Source: Triops longicaudatus (Eukaryota; Arthropoda; Branchiopoda; Notostraca; Triopsidae). Taken from it: a stretch of DNA of 64,000 nucleotides. Made by a program: the position numbers and the translations under genes. Position 1 is the first letter of the stretch. Every line of letters begins with the position of its first letter. This document shows, in pieces, positions 21,706 to 36,700 of the stretch. Under the pieces are notes generated by a model that saw nothing but the letters and a program-made list of their open reading frames with translations, did not search any database and was not told the DNA's origin. The stretch spans positions 62,001 through 126,000 of the forward strand of contig JAGQDJ010000146.1 in assembly GCA_022885665.1 (NCBI GenBank). Reading direction: 5' to 3'.

Positions 21706-24700
21706 ATGGGCGCACAACAGACGAAAGACCGTACTGTTGCTGCATCGGCTACCCTCAGCCTTACAACTTCACGGGCAGCAGCTAGACATAAACCGAAACC
21801 AGTGAGGGATTCAACTTTGTCTTCTAGTCGACCTTTAGGAACCAACATCTTTACGGAACACAATGGTAAATAAAATTTCTTAACATTTATTATATAAACA
21901 ATGCGCGGCTGTGTTAGAAAAAGGATTGGACTTTATTATACTATATGTGCCTTGTGTGAATTAAATTTAGATTAAACATGGAAAGAAAGCATGTTTCACA
22001 GTGTGATTCTAGGCTTACAAGATACTCTAAGAGTGTAACCTATTCAGAAGAATCTTTACTGAGCCTTGAAAGGCCACTGCGAGTGCCCAACAAATTTTGG
22101 CATTCGCCATTGGGCCTATTTTAGTAGGAAGCATAACCAATACAAACGCTAACGACAAAAGAAGGGACCAACAAAACGTAATCTCTTACATATGAGAGAT
22201 TAGTTTTTCTTGCAGATATATAGGTCACAAAGAATGCGCGCGACCTTGGCTATGTTTCGTATGATAAACTGAGGTAAAGTTTTGGAGAAATGATTCGCTC
22301 ATCTAAAGGAATTCATATGGTAGTTGAACTTTGTATAAAAACTTGTATCTTCCCCATAGCGAATCATTATTCACAAGCATTATTCACCACATGAATAAAA
22401 CATCTGACATAGTCGCATTCCCTCGTCTTTTCAGCAGTAGTTGATTACTAACAAGTAAAGCAAGAAAGGGATATGGTGCGACAACAATATTGATCGTATT
22501 TGAATTCCTTGCTTGCAAGTTTTTATGCAAAGAAAATGTAAAGAAAAATTTGGGAAATCTGCACTGAAATAATATGATAGATTCCGTAGGATATTATCAA
22601 ACTGCATAAAGTATATGAAGGAAGAGCTAAACACTGCATGTTTTAGTCAGATAATGGTGTAAACGTAAAACACTACACATGTTAAAAAGAAACACGTTAG
22701 TGTAGTATTTATTTAGAAAAAATGGAGACATTCCTTAGTACTCTGAAACTTTGAATAAGTTAGTCTTTATAACAATTTTTCTTTTCAATGATTAAACTAA
22801 AATAAAATGAATGAATTGTAGAGAGCAAGACAAGAAATTCCAATGAAGACAAACGTAGGAACGTTTAATTGCTTTTAATAGACTTGGAGACAGCAAACTT
22901 GTTTATCTACGCCTGTAAGGTTACGTTTAGGAGACAGTAAAATTTCGGGTTTGAATTGCAGAAACGCACGAGCAATTATTGTCTGTTTAACGGTGGAACA
23001 GCACAAGAAAGAAAAAAATAAAGAATGGGACCACCCGTACTTCGTTTCGTTTCTTTTGCCCGTTGGGAACATAACAAAATGAAAGAAAATTTTAGGGAAT
23101 ACTTCCAGAGCGAGCTTCGTGCACTGCTGGGGAATTTTGTCACTGAAAATGAGTGAGGCGTTTTACAGCAGTTAATTTTCTTTTGCTTGTGCGAAAAAGC
23201 TTGCTCGATACAAGAAAGGGAAAAACCAGAAAGAAATAAAGAAGAGACTTCTTCAAGGGAAAAAAAGCCCCCGACACGGGCCAAGTTGGAGCCTGTTGGA
23301 TCCATTTGCCCTCCATATGTGGGCTTTCAGTTCGAACTAGGGGCATCTCCCATATAAGAAGAGTCCGTTTCCATCCGCCCCAGTTTTCTTTTCTCCCTTT
23401 CTCTCATCCCTTCTCTTTGTTTTTCATTTGTTCTTTGCTCGTTTCGTTTGTCCATTTTTCACTCTTTCGTCGGGCTGTTTCGGAGGATCCGTGTACCGCG
23501 TTTTGTGCATTGGTTAACTAACTACTGACAGCGTAACAAGTTGACAATATTTTACATAATTTTCCGTACCTCTTATTTTTTTCTTGACTTTCGGGGGAGA
23601 AATCTGAGAGCAGCCCAGGGGGCAACAATGGTTGAAGCGAGGGAAGTTGCATAAGCGACCCTCAAACGTAAAGAGCCAGGCTTGTAGGAGAAAATATATA
23701 TATATTTTTTTTTCAGTTTTTTTTTTTTTTTTTTTTTTTTTGCAAAAGTATAATCAACTAGTTTGTTGATCAATAGACAGCGGTGGTGAGTTATTAAAGG
23801 AAGTTCAAGATTCGTGTTTCGGTAGTAAATTGAATAAAGCTGTTTACAGTTAAAATTCGAACTGTGCTTTCAAGGAAGCACTCAATAATTAATGGAGTTT
23901 ATTTGAGCGGGAAAAGCTGTGACGATGAATTAAGACGAAATGCGTTTACCTAAGTTTCCTAAAAGACTAAATTAGGTAGCTTATTTGTTAGTATTATACG
24001 CAAGTTGGAGACCTTTCTTGTCACACAGCTCATTGTTATAAACGTTATTGTCCCATACACAACAGCGGGCTCATTTTGAATATGAAAGTTAGGGCCTTTA
24101 TGTTGCAGGGAAATAGCACAATAGTGTTTAATCGAATAGAAAGCTCGAAAGCTCTGTTTGGAAACTTTTAACGGTTTCTATCCTTAAGAAAAGAGACGAA
24201 CGCTTTTTCAAAAAAGAGTTAACCAAGTATCGATCTTCGAATGTAAAGGAACTATTCAGTTCCCGTTTGCGTTGAAATTGCATTATATGCAATTAAAAAA
24301 AAATACATTTTTGCGTCTGTTACATCTGGCTACTAGTCTCAATATAATCCTAAGAACATAATCAGTTTAGTAGTAAGATATATTGCGTGTCTTTGATGAG
24401 AAACGTTTAAGAGCTGGAAATTTTTTAAAGAGCTATTTAGGTATTTTGAAGAGTTGATAATAGTTCGTCGTGCATTGACGGTCTAATTTCGTTAATGGGA
24501 ACGTAAATCTGAGACCCGACTTTTACAAATTTTTCTATTGCAAGTTTTTCTCGTGTGTAGCGACAAAGAAAAAGCATCTTGCAAAAGTTAACCCGTTTTC
24601 TACCCTTAGTGGAGTCGAGAGCCTTTTGCCCTCGAAATTGCCAGAAACCCGAAATTCACCCCCCAGAAAATTGCTAATAAAATTTCGCCAGACGAACCTA

Positions 24701-27700
24701 ACAATGAAAGCAATATAATTGTGCAGGTACAGAACGCGTTATAAACAAATGAACCGAAGGGTCAAGCCAAGATTTAACGTTCGTTTCCCTTGCCAAGAAA
24801 ACATTTTCTGTACAAAGGTAAAACTTGATATAAAAGTGTTAGGCTTAAATAGAAAGGAATTTCAATAGCAATATCTGTCTCATAAATGGAACCCTCTTTG
24901 ACTTTTGACTTGCGTTATTTATTTTTCGGTAAGATTTTCCGTCTCGGTTGTCTTGAGGCCTGAGAAACCAACTTTTTCTTGCTCCTCCCATTGTAAACTT
25001 TTCATAAACCTTGACCTTTTCGCATGTGGGATGGCAAAGGCAGCGGAGGAGAAGAAATACCCCAGGGTTGGGAAATTACTGCTCTCACGCTGCATGCTAA
25101 TGACATGGGAAACTTTAGAAAGTTCGTACCGTACTGTAAAGTATTGAGTTTGAAGCCTTTTTCAGTGACAAAATTAATGTATTTCTCGTAAAACTAACTA
25201 AAACGAAAAACACCAGAAAGTTTGCCAAATCTTAATGGAAGGGAAAGCATAGACGAAGGAGTAATAGTTAACCGTGAATAAATAAGGGCGAAGAGAAAGA
25301 CAGACTTGGACGAAAGCCTACGTTCTTTCTGAAAATATTTTTCTACGGCCAGCCTGACAACTTTTTCTTTTTCTTTTTTTAGCCCATAAAAATGTTAATG
25401 TTGCCTTTCGCCTACGAACATCTTATCGTCGTCTTTTATGTACCATACGTTGCGTATATTTAAAAAGATTACCCACACAGCTACTTCCTTTTATTCATAA
25501 AATGGAGTTATTCTTAACACATAAACGTTGTTTACGTGGAAGCATGGTTTTTGTGGGGAAAAAATAATAATAAATATTTTCACGAAATAATCCTTCAACA
25601 TGTGTGCCATATTTAGCGCTGTATAGTGAGTATTAGTGCTGTGTTAATTTCACGGTAATCATTTCTCAGCATGTTTTCTAATCAGATCAGATTTAGTTGG
25701 TAATAACGCAGACACGAAACAAATGTTTATTTTTTATGACTCCTGTTTGTGTTCCATCTACGAAATTGTCGTAAAATCCTACGCTCTATAGTTGCTGACT
25801 CAAGTGAAAAAATCACTTTTTTAGATAAGTGCTGTCCGTATAAACAGAGAAAACATGTTGCACTTGATGATTTACAAAAGCTTTACAAAGTGTGTATATT
25901 TGATAGAAAGAAGTACAATGTTATAATCGAGGATAGAAGAACAAACCTGACAAATAAAAACTCATGAACACATACAAAAAAATCTAAAGTACGAAGTTAC
26001 GTCGATATACTGGGCACGCGCAGGTTTTGTCCTGCGTTTTTAATATGAAAATGAAGGCATACGTAGGCTTGCTCGTGTATGAAAAAATTCTGGACTACAC
26101 ACAAGGATGATGAGACTCGTGCATAAAAAAGAAAAACAGAAGAAAAAAAAAGAAAAATTAATCCGCTGTTAAAGTTTTCCGTTTATCATATGGACATGCG
26201 CCGTTTGCCTGGTATACTTTACGAGCGTAAACGTACGTGGTGTTGAATTACGCGGCGAGCAAAAAGTGTGGATGACGATGGCCACCGTGATACACGCTTT
26301 ACCGAAGACTTGGCCAAAAATTAGTGAAATCATTCAGCAAAACAGAATACTAATATTTGGGTTATAGTTGATGTGATAGACGTGAGCAAAGCGAGTTTTT
26401 TTTTATAACAGATATTGAGCAATAGTGCAAAACATCTAGATAGTTATCTGGAACAAGTTTACGAGACCCACCGTCATATAAAAAGCTTTTTCATTAATAA
26501 ATTAAAAAAGTAATCTCAAATTATCTCCTCAATTTAATGCGCAGGGATGTTTTTGTTAACTCAGTGTTGATTAGAATACAGATTTTCAGTTAAAAATAAA
26601 GATTTTCAGTCTAGATTATAATAAACAATGGTTAATCCAATTTGAGAAGGAACCACTAGCAAAAAGCGAGAAATTTCTTATCCTGTGGCAGTGCCGCTAG
26701 AATTCTAATGATATACGCTGATCACGAATGTAAGCTTGCAGCCGTAGAAAGCTAGAACAGTAACAGGAGAAAACTGGAAACAAAATTGTGAAAGAACAGT
26801 CTTAAATTTCGATAGGAAGAGAAATTGATGAGATACGCTGAAGTCGTGAAGGAAATATACTAGGTATAGATGGAAGTAATGGTGTTGACGTGAGTTGACA
26901 GGCCTATTTGAAAAATGAAAGTGATTTTAAGTGCTAGAGAAATCAAACAAGACAAGGGAGAAACCAAGGTGAGTCGAGAATAAAGTGGAACAAATATTTA
27001 ATCAAGCTGTTATCTTAGCGGTCAACAAAAATAGTCTAACAGGTAATAGATTTATTATGAAACCTTTACAAATCCGGATAAAGCAAGAAAAACTATACAT
27101 TTTTACAATCCAATTTCAGTTCGTTTCAGTTAGCTTTTCCACATATTTTTTACGTTGATATTAGTAAAGTCACTGATCTGCGAAGCATGTATTCAAAGTT
27201 ACCGAATCAGTGCATTGAAGTTTTGTCTTCAAATAGCTTCGGAAGAAAGTAGAGGCATTTGCAATGAGATATCTTAAGCATGAGTTTGAAGTGCAAGTCA
27301 TATAAACTGTTTACTTGAACGAGAGGGAGTTGTTGCTGAGAGGTACACAAAGCTACTTCCTTGACAGTTGACGTGTGTAACAGGAAGTTTTTGCAAGTAT
27401 TCCTCTCCCAAGTTGAACTGAAACTTCAAGGACGATACCGTTGGCTACGTCCCTTTTGCACAAAGCGTGGTTCCAGTCGCCTATTTATGAATGAAGGAGC
27501 TAAGCTTGTACAAGGAACGAGCTTAGAGGCCAAAAATTTCTTTCGTTCTTTGCCTGACAGTGAAAGGTTAAGATAACTGAAGATCATTAAGCCATGAATG
27601 GCGGATGTAGTTAGCACATAACGGTGTGCCCCTACGTTCGAGAAAGAAGAAATGCAAGAACAAACTTCCAGTTCACATTTTAAATTTCGTAACTAGAAAA

Positions 27701-30700
27701 ATGCCCTAAAAGGAACTAAAGTTTAGTGGTAAAACTTTTCAACTGCCTTATCTTGTATTATTATTTTATTTTATTATGAAGAATTATGCATAAAGTATTT
27801 AAAGAAAAGGAAAGAGTATACTTAAATTAATTCTTTTTTGCTACGTGTAGTCCCCGTTTCGGTAAAACGTCGAAGCTAGGAGACCCAAGATGTAAGAAGG
27901 TTCGTGTAACCTTTTTTAACGACCTTGGAACATTATTGATTTTTTTTTTTTTGGGGGGGGGGAATCTTTCAACTAGAAAATTGTATTGAAAACTCAAGGG
28001 AAAAATTTCTTTCAGGTATTAAATATCGATAACGGGATTAAAACCGAGAAGGGAATTTAGACTGTAAAGAAACGTGACTCTCAAAAAATGTTCAGGATCG
28101 TTCTATTCAGTGGTTTAGGTTGTGTTTAACCAGTTATGGTGCTTTGTGTAGTGTTTAGCATAGTTCATACTCGAATTCGATTACGTAAGAAAGGCTTTCG
28201 AACACCGTAGGATGTTTTTCAGAAATGGTATAGATACAACACTTAATTCCAAGTGTTGCAGGGTTAAGAAATGTCAACTCCAGTCCGAAAAAAAGCTGCA
28301 TAATCTAATTTACTTACATTTAAAAACATTGTTTTAGTCGCTGTGGATTTCAGGATTAATTTGCTCCTTTCGAGTATGTACAGAGCGTAAGGATACACAG
28401 GAGGTTCATTATGAGGGGTCTTTTTGACACGTTAAGATGAAATTGGGCATTTTCCCTTATAGATTGTGCGAAAAGTGAGTTAACAGTAGAGCGAGAAAGG
28501 TTAGGTATAATGGGTCTTGGGTAGCGTTTGGAGTGGGGAAAGGAATGGACGACTCTCATGAATCCTACCATTTATGAATAATAATGATAGTTTGATGGAT
28601 GGAGGGTGGATTTCTTTGGGGCATAGAAAATCTAGTACGGAATGCCTCTGTGTTTGCAGCGACGTTTGGCGAGCCGCGTAGCTTATGAAGAGTGGAAAAT
28701 GGGGACAAAGGCTGCGTTGCTTATGAGCTTAATTGGTCTGCAGCATGCAGAGACATTCGCCGAAGCTTCACGTTCTGGGTGCTAGTGTAGTGCGGACGTC
28801 TCAAAAAAAAGGAAAAAAAAAAAGAAAAAGAAACAACGACGCATAAGCATTTCGCGCTTATAGAATAGACAGTACTTCATTGAGCTAGAAGGCAACCTTT
28901 TATACTGAATGCGTTCTGGTTTTAGTTTGTGAAAAGAAGACTGCTCTTCATCCGTAAAATAAAGATATCGGTGTCAATTTTTATTCATTAGGATTCAATT
29001 TAAAATTTATAGGGCTTAATTTTTAATTGCGGGGAAAACTTACTGTTTTAGATTGTGGTTGGTATTTTGTGTGACATGGAATTTTGTAAAAGTTTAAGGG
29101 TTAGTAACCCACGCGACTCTTAGGGAGTCGCGCGTGTGTTTCGCGACGTCGTGGGTTAGAAGCTAAGGCTAATTAAAAAAAAGAAACTTGGCTAGTGGTT
29201 CAACAGACAGCTGTTCTTACGAAGCCTTAGTAAATATGATAAAACATGCAGCTTTTGAGTGTAGTTTGTCACTTTTCTTAGAAGCAATTATTTTAATTCA
29301 ACTTAGGGCATTTTTCAAGTGCTTCTATGAATTCATCAAATGTTCTGGTAAGTTAGCAAGAAATCTTTTTGATTATATTAGGTTTGGTAAGAACGTTTTG
29401 TATAATTTTCGACGATTTTTCTGTAAATACTTTCGACAGCGAAAAATTAAACACTTCGTGAAAAAAGCAAGTATGATTAGATATCGTTTTTCCATTATAG
29501 GAATGTCGTCCAGTTTTTAGATGTCGACTGCAAAATCTCCCACGAATTCAAACACCTGTTGTATTTTGTACCAAAACTTGCTGTCTTTTCAGCCGTTCTG
29601 AACGTACCAGAAGAATAAAATCAAGACATGATTTTAGAGTCGTCGAATGACCGCAAGCAGATGACGCTTGTTTTTGTCGATTTTTGTCTTTCCGATAGGG
29701 CAAAAAAAGTGCGTCGTGCTGCTTTTGTTTCCACCTTTATGCTCAAGGCTACAAAAAAACGGACGAAAAATTATATTCACGAAAACAAAAACGAAATAGG
29801 AAAGTCAGTGAGACAGGTTTTCTCTCAAAAATTTTCGACACAGTTCTTTTAGTAGCGCGTCCTCGGTACATCGCATTGCCATTTTGTAAAACATGTTTTG
29901 AGTGACGGGATGTGAAGTCACCAAAAGCGTAGACAGCATCTTATCTCATGCAAGTATCTCTTTAGCTCAGTTTCTTACGCGTGTTTATGTAAAGTGAGCG
30001 AAAAGCGGGAAAAGAAGTTTAATGGAGCACGCAAAGCAAGCGACAGAAGAGACAAGTTATAATTTCTGTGGTGAAAAGGAGATCAAATTCCAGTGGCAGA
30101 GTCGAAATTGTGTTTTTAAGGAAACTATTAGAAGATGTTTTCAAAGAAAGAGTCCAAAGTACGAGTTCTCATCCCCGCAGTATTTATTATTGCGTCCTTT
30201 CAGCTAGGCGGTCCTTAAGTTTTCTTCTTTGGAAACGTTCGTGGTTTCCTCGCAAAAATAAAAAAGAGTAACCTGATCTTCAAACACATGATTACAATTT
30301 AGAAAATAATGAAGAGCTTATAGAGTGTGTCATTTCTTTTGATGAACTGTAATTGCTTAGTCACATATGACTGTCCGTCCTTTAAGAGTTTACGCTAAAA
30401 AGAGGACTGGTTTGAGCACAGAACGAAAAGTGAATATGTTAACTGAGCGTACACAGCACAAAAGAGGAAAGACTTAAAAGACAAGACCTATAATTTTTAT
30501 GTACATTTATCACTTAATCACTTCCTCAGGTTTAACATGGAATATTGTTTTGACTTTATCCTGACTTACTGAAAGTAATGTCCATTTCAGTTCGATTTTG
30601 CAGTCTGTTTTACAATAGTTTGATTTGTTTTCAAATATTATCTTTATTTGCACCGTATATATTATCCTTAAGCGCAATAGTGTTTGTAGTTCACTTATTA

Positions 30701-33700
30701 GCATAGCTGTAAAATGTAACTAATCCAGTGATCGAAAATAATATTACGTTAATTAATACTGAAAATAATCATAATGATTGAAAATAGTGATAATGTGTCA
30801 AAATACTTTTATTAATTACAATTTAACGCAGTTAAAATATTATAGTATACTTAAAGGTGAATAACGTCAATACATTTTTGAACAACTGTAACAAGGTCAA
30901 ACTTCTTTGAAGTTCATAACTGTTGTATTCTCCGCGCTGAATCATCCCAAGAGAAACAGTGGGGGCGGCCACGCCCAGGCCAATCGATTTGCAAGATCCA
31001 CGTACCGGCGTGTATGCAGTCTGTGTATCAGACTGTTTCGGGAGCCCTGCACGGCGACTTTTTGCCATGTTTACCAAAATTCCCTTGGCAAAGGCTTCCG
31101 TCTTCTTTCCGGAAGCTATGTCCTTCTTTCCCTTATTTGGGTATAGAAGACCTAAATGGGGAGTAGAAACGGAAGAAAACGGTTTAGAGAGACGCGGAAG
31201 TTAGGCAGAAGGGTGAACTAGGATTAGGCGGTTAGAATGCGGGGTGTAGGGGGTGAGAATAATGGAGAACTGTACCCCTTTAGATTTGTTGGAGTTCGCT
31301 AGAGGTAGGCAATCCATTAACCATAGGGAAGTAGACCATAAGGGCAGTTGTCTTGCTTCCTTCCTCTGCGCTGCTGCGTTATTTTCATGCCATTGCCTTC
31401 CAGTGACCATACAGTTAGCGTTTGGTGTCGGCGCGTCGTCATATGGTGGGAAATTAACGGAGGTGGGAAACACGAAAGAGGGGGTGGAAAGGTGGTCATA
31501 ACTATCCCGTAATTCTCCTTTTTGATAGGTGAATAAACCTTTGAATTGAGAGAGGGGTACACCTTCCTTTTTCTCAGTTTTCGAATCACCCTTCAGGGGC
31601 TTTGTAACTTCCCCGGTAGCGTAATGGAGCAACAAATAAAAATGGGACGCAGTGGGAAGAAAGTGATTGCAAGTACTGAGCTGTACTTTTACAGAGGGCA
31701 AGTATTGATCAGGCTTGTGGGCGTGGAAAGGGGAGCTAAATTTACAGAAAAATTCAGGAGCGAAATTTTGTACATGAAATAGTGAAAAATGAAGTAAACC
31801 TTAAGCTGGTCAGTCAGACTTTGTATTCCGGGTTTCGAACTGTGCGTTAGTCAGTAAGCCAAATGACAAAAATAACTTACAGAAAAAGAAAGAATGGTAA
31901 AAGTAAACAGAATAGTTGACAATTAAAAAAAGGAATAAAGAAGTGAGAAGTCATTAAAAGGATGAATTATAAAATATATAAAAAGAAAATAAATAGGTGT
32001 CCAGTAATGCAAAGTTTGACCTTACACAACCAACTCTAGCGGCAAGCTTACGCTAGGAATGTGACGAAAGCAAAGGAATGGTATGGAAAACGTCGTTAAT
32101 CAGAGAGGATAGGAACTAGAATCGAAGCGTTCAATGTTTGTATAGAAAATCAACAATAAACTTGTAACTTTTTCCTGTTCGAATAAAGTCCGACAGTTTC
32201 GTCCTGTTCTTGTAATGAGTAAATTCAGCACATTCTTGGTTTTCGTACGAGTTACGAGTCGATTTGGAAAAGGTTAAAAAAAACTTGTAAGCGCTCATTC
32301 TAAAAAGTTTTAAACTAAATAGTTACTTCTGTTACGTTTAAAGCGAAAGGTCCTAATGTTTCTTTTGTTTGTGGTTTTCCTTTGCAGAAGCTTTACTACA
32401 GAGTCGACCTTTGCCGAATATTCCAGATTTGCAAGGAAGTGGGAGTGGCGGGACGGTGCCGGAATTGGAAAACTCGTCAGGATCCGGGTCGCTAACGGGT
32501 GGTTCGGCTTCTTTATCCTCTCTCATGCCCAGCGCCTTAGGTTCCAGCACGAGTGTCGGACCCGGAGCGGGGACACCTGTCCATCCTTCTAGTAGTCACG
32601 CCCACAGTAGTACCGGCTTCAGTTTGGAACACGCAGGAAGATGGACTTCGAAAGAGAATTTGCTTAGGACGGAAGCAGATGAAGATCCGCAATTGTTTGT
32701 GGCCTTGTATGATTTTCAAGCAACGGGTGATAACCAGCTAAGTCTCCGTAAAGGTGAAAATATATTCCCATTTATTTGTCTACTTAGTTAATGGAGCTAT
32801 TATTGACATTTTTTTCAATCGGTCTTGTAAGCATAGCTCGTTACCACCTTTGTCTTGACTAGACAGGTATTATTTGTGTCAAAGCAATTTAAGCGATAGC
32901 AATTTAAATGCAAAAAAGCAATTTAAATTCAACAAATTAAGCAATTTAACACAAACAGAGCTATTTAAACGGTATTTATTATTGCTCTTTAAAAAATAAG
33001 TATTAAGTTTACAATTGGCGAGCACTGTAGTGGATACGAGGACTGTTACTAAACGCTTTCTCACATCTATTGCGTACTGTAGTCTATGCCATACTAGTAT
33101 AGCTTTGTCTCTCACGATCGAAAGTACTCAATGGGTACTACGAAACTTGAACGCTATAATGGTACTGTTAACTGCCAACACCTTGCAGTGAAAACTCTAC
33201 CGTGAAGGCGCAACGCTATCCATCCGGTAGTTATTCACAGCACTGTGCATTAGCTGTATCCAAGAATTAGGGGAAGGAAAGGATAAAACATTTTTTTTAT
33301 TTATTTTTTATTTATTTTTTGCAATTTCTTTCTTTATAATGCTATTATGTTTGTATACTTAGGTGAGCAAATCCGGATTCTAAGCTACAACCGAAGTGGA
33401 GAGTGGTGCGAAGCGCATTCCAGTTCGGGTCGGGTGGGCTGGGTGCCTTCGAATTACGTCACGCCTGTGAACTCGCTGGAAAAACATTCGTGGTACCATG
33501 GACCCATCTCCCGGAACGCTGCCGAGTATTTGCTCAGCTCGGGTATCAACGGCTCTTTCTTGGTCCGGGAATCTGAAAGTAGCCCGGGGCAACGAAGTAT
33601 TTCCTTACGCTACGATGGACGTGTCTACCATTATAGGATTAGCGAAGATTCAGATGGACGGGTAATGAAAATAAAATATCTGATAAACGAAGATTGATAG

Positions 33701-36700
33701 TAAATAAATAATATGTTGGATTCCAAATAGAAAACATAAATAATGAACAAAAATTGAATGGCTAATAATGTAGGTACATTACGCAGATGAGCTTATTGAA
33801 AGAAAAAAAGAACAGTTCATAAAAATAGAGCACATTCAGTAGGCAAGCTTCGAAAATAAAACGTAAATAACTGCAAATAAACATCTAATAAAAGTAAATC
33901 ACGTTAAAGAGTTGGACGTCTTGAAAGCGACTGAAGTTTAATAAACATATCAATGAGATATACTTAAGGTGCGTGGAAGTTACTGAGCAGTTTTGTTTAT
34001 ATCAATACAATAGCAATTTTGTTTAAATTTGCTCCGTTAAATAGGTTTATGTGACGTCAGAAAGCCGATTTAACACCTTGGCTGAATTAGTTCACCATCA
34101 TTCCATCAACGCGGATGGATTAATCACCATGCTGTTGTATCCTGCTCCTAAACGTAACAAGCCTGCGCTTTTTGCCCTCAGCCCAGGTATATTTGTTGTT
34201 TTTAATTATAGCAAGCATTTTGAAACGGAAGAAAAATCTTTCTCTTTGTTCAAACGAGCTCTCACATTGTAATTTCTGCTTTATTGGATCAGAACCCGAT
34301 GAGTGGGAAATTGAGCGAACGGATATTGCCATGAAGCAAAAACTGGGTGGAGGGCAATACGGTGATGTCTACGAGGCAGTCTGGAAGCGGTATAACATGA
34401 CAGTGGCGGTGAAGACCCTCAAAGAGGATACGATGGCTCTGAAAGACTTTTTGGAAGAGGCTGCTATTATGAAAGAGATGAAACACCCGAACCTGGTGCA
34501 ACTGTTGGGTGTTTGCACCCGCGAGCCGCCGTTCTATATCGTCACCGAGTTTATGAGCCGAGGGAATCTTTTAGATTACCTCCGGCACGCCAATCGCGAC
34601 GACATCGACGCCGTCGTCCTGCTATACATGGCCACCCAAATCGCCTCCGGCATGAGTTACTTAGAAAGCCGGAGTTTTATACATCGGGATTTGGCAGCTC
34701 GTAACTGTTTAGTCGGAGAGTGCCACTTAGTCAAAGTAGCCGATTTTGGCTTGGCCCGTCTCATGAGAGATGATACGTATACCGCACACGCCGGAGCCAA
34801 ATTTCCCATCAAGTGGACCGCTCCGGAAGGTTTGGCTTATAACAAATTCTCTACCAAGGTAGACCATCCGTGGCAAGCTTTTTCCTATTTTCTTTTCGGT
34901 ACTTTGATTGCATGTAATATTGATTTATTTTCTTTTTTTTTTTAGTCTGACGTTTGGGCGTTTGGCATTCTTCTTTGGGAAATTGCAACGTATGGCATGT
35001 CACCTTATCCTGGTGTTGATCTCACTGATGTTTACCATACGTTGGAAGGAGGATATAGGTAAGTGAAAATAAATGGAAAAATTGGGAGATAACGGAAACC
35101 CCGGAAATTGATTTTTGCGTTTAGTTTTCCGAACTTGTTACTAGATTTCGTTTCGTTTAATTTTTTTCCGTGTTTGTGATTGTCAAAGGATGGAGTGCCC
35201 GCCCGGATGTCCGCCACGAGTGTACGACTTGATGAAACAGTGCTGGCGATGGAATCCAAGTGATCGACCCACTTTCCGGGAAATCCATCATGCATTAGAG
35301 CACATGTTTCAGGAATCTAGCATTACGGAAGGTATCGTCAATCAATACTACTGACGAATATGGGCCCAAGTTTTCACTCCTGCGGATGGAGCCAGGAGGG
35401 AAAAAACAACTAAAATGTCTTTTCTTGATATATCAACTTGGGGAGCTAATTGCGGAGGAAGTTTTCACTTTGGGAAAATGCTTTGAAATGAGTTTTTGCG
35501 AGGTGAAACGGAAAGAGAATGAATCTGATCCAAGGAGGATTTCGTGGACTTTAGAACTAATTACAGCTTGATTTTTTGTGTTCGTGTCCGGGATGCTGAT
35601 TGCTTTTACATTGTTTCTTTTTGTAGAAGTAAACAAGCAGTTGCAAGGCAGTGGCTTGTCGCATAGCAAAAAGGGACGTAGTGGGAGCTTATCGAACGTT
35701 AGTCGTATTGGATTGAGCGAGCATGGAATAACACGGTGGGGCCCCGAAGGTAGTCATTCCCTTTTGTTTGTTCTAACACAAGTCATTTTCCCATCCTGGG
35801 TTATTCGCCTAAAGGTGGATTAAAGTAGTTTGTCTTGGGTAACAATACACCTCGGAATGTTAAGTTATACCCTAACTAATCGGAAGTTTTCCGGCGAAAA
35901 TTAAAAGTAAGAGTGAAGCGCCAGTCGAGAAGTCTGAAGTATTTACAGCCAATAATTTTTCGTTACATTAGTTAATCATACCTAATCGTTTTTGCAGTTT
36001 GTGCGTCACATTCGTGAGAGTATAATAATTTTTGATACGCGGTTTTATTCAATGAGTAATCAAAGTGTGAGAAATAATATTTTTGGAATGTTTGGACGCG
36101 AATGCATAAGTTAATGCTCTTCCCCTTTAATTAAACTATATCCTTTTGAAAACTTAATTTAGTAAGTTACATACCAGTGGAAATTCGGTGTTATTAATAA
36201 CAGTTAAATGACACTTAACAAATAATTAAATGTAGAAATAAATTAAGCTAGAAAGTTAGTTATAGTTATTGTAGTCGACGTTTTGAAATCTTACGTACAT
36301 ATTCTTGAAGTAACTATGAATTAAATATGAAATGACTATAGTATACAAAAATTATCGAAGGTGAAATAATACTTAAAGAAGTTCGGTTTAACGAACAAAT
36401 ATTAGTTTGCCATTACATTAGTAAAGTGTGAGCGTGAAGTGGAATTCACTTGTACGCTTTAGGGCAGTAACGCTTTTGAGCCTGGAATTAAACCTGAAAT
36501 TGGTTTTCAGATGACGGTACAGTGGGATATCCAAGCCGAGGCATAATTTCCCAGAAAAGCACTGTAGTGCAGCTGCGTAGAGCTACGAACACCAAAGGCA
36601 AGCCAGTGCCAGCTCCTCCCAAACGAACAAGGTAACATGGGAATCTTCGTTTGCTGGGTAGTCGCCTTAGTTAGAAATGGTTATGGCTTCGCGTTGATTT

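Noticed and set aside
23306..23773. Pyrimidine-rich block and T tract with ORFs on both strands
   Set aside because: Low-complexity sequence gives long open frames by composition; no coding signal.
29188..29852. Two adjacent plus-strand ORFs (110 and 74 codons) in ABL intron 1
   Set aside because: Lys/Phe/Arg-rich AT-driven composition, no homology recognised, no transposon motifs. Likely chance.
31201..31701. 166-codon minus-strand ORF in ABL intron 1
   Set aside because: Overlaps long ORFs in other frames, has no recognisable domain, no signal or conserved motif, and lies in a mildly GC-rich patch where stops are rarer. Treated as chance.
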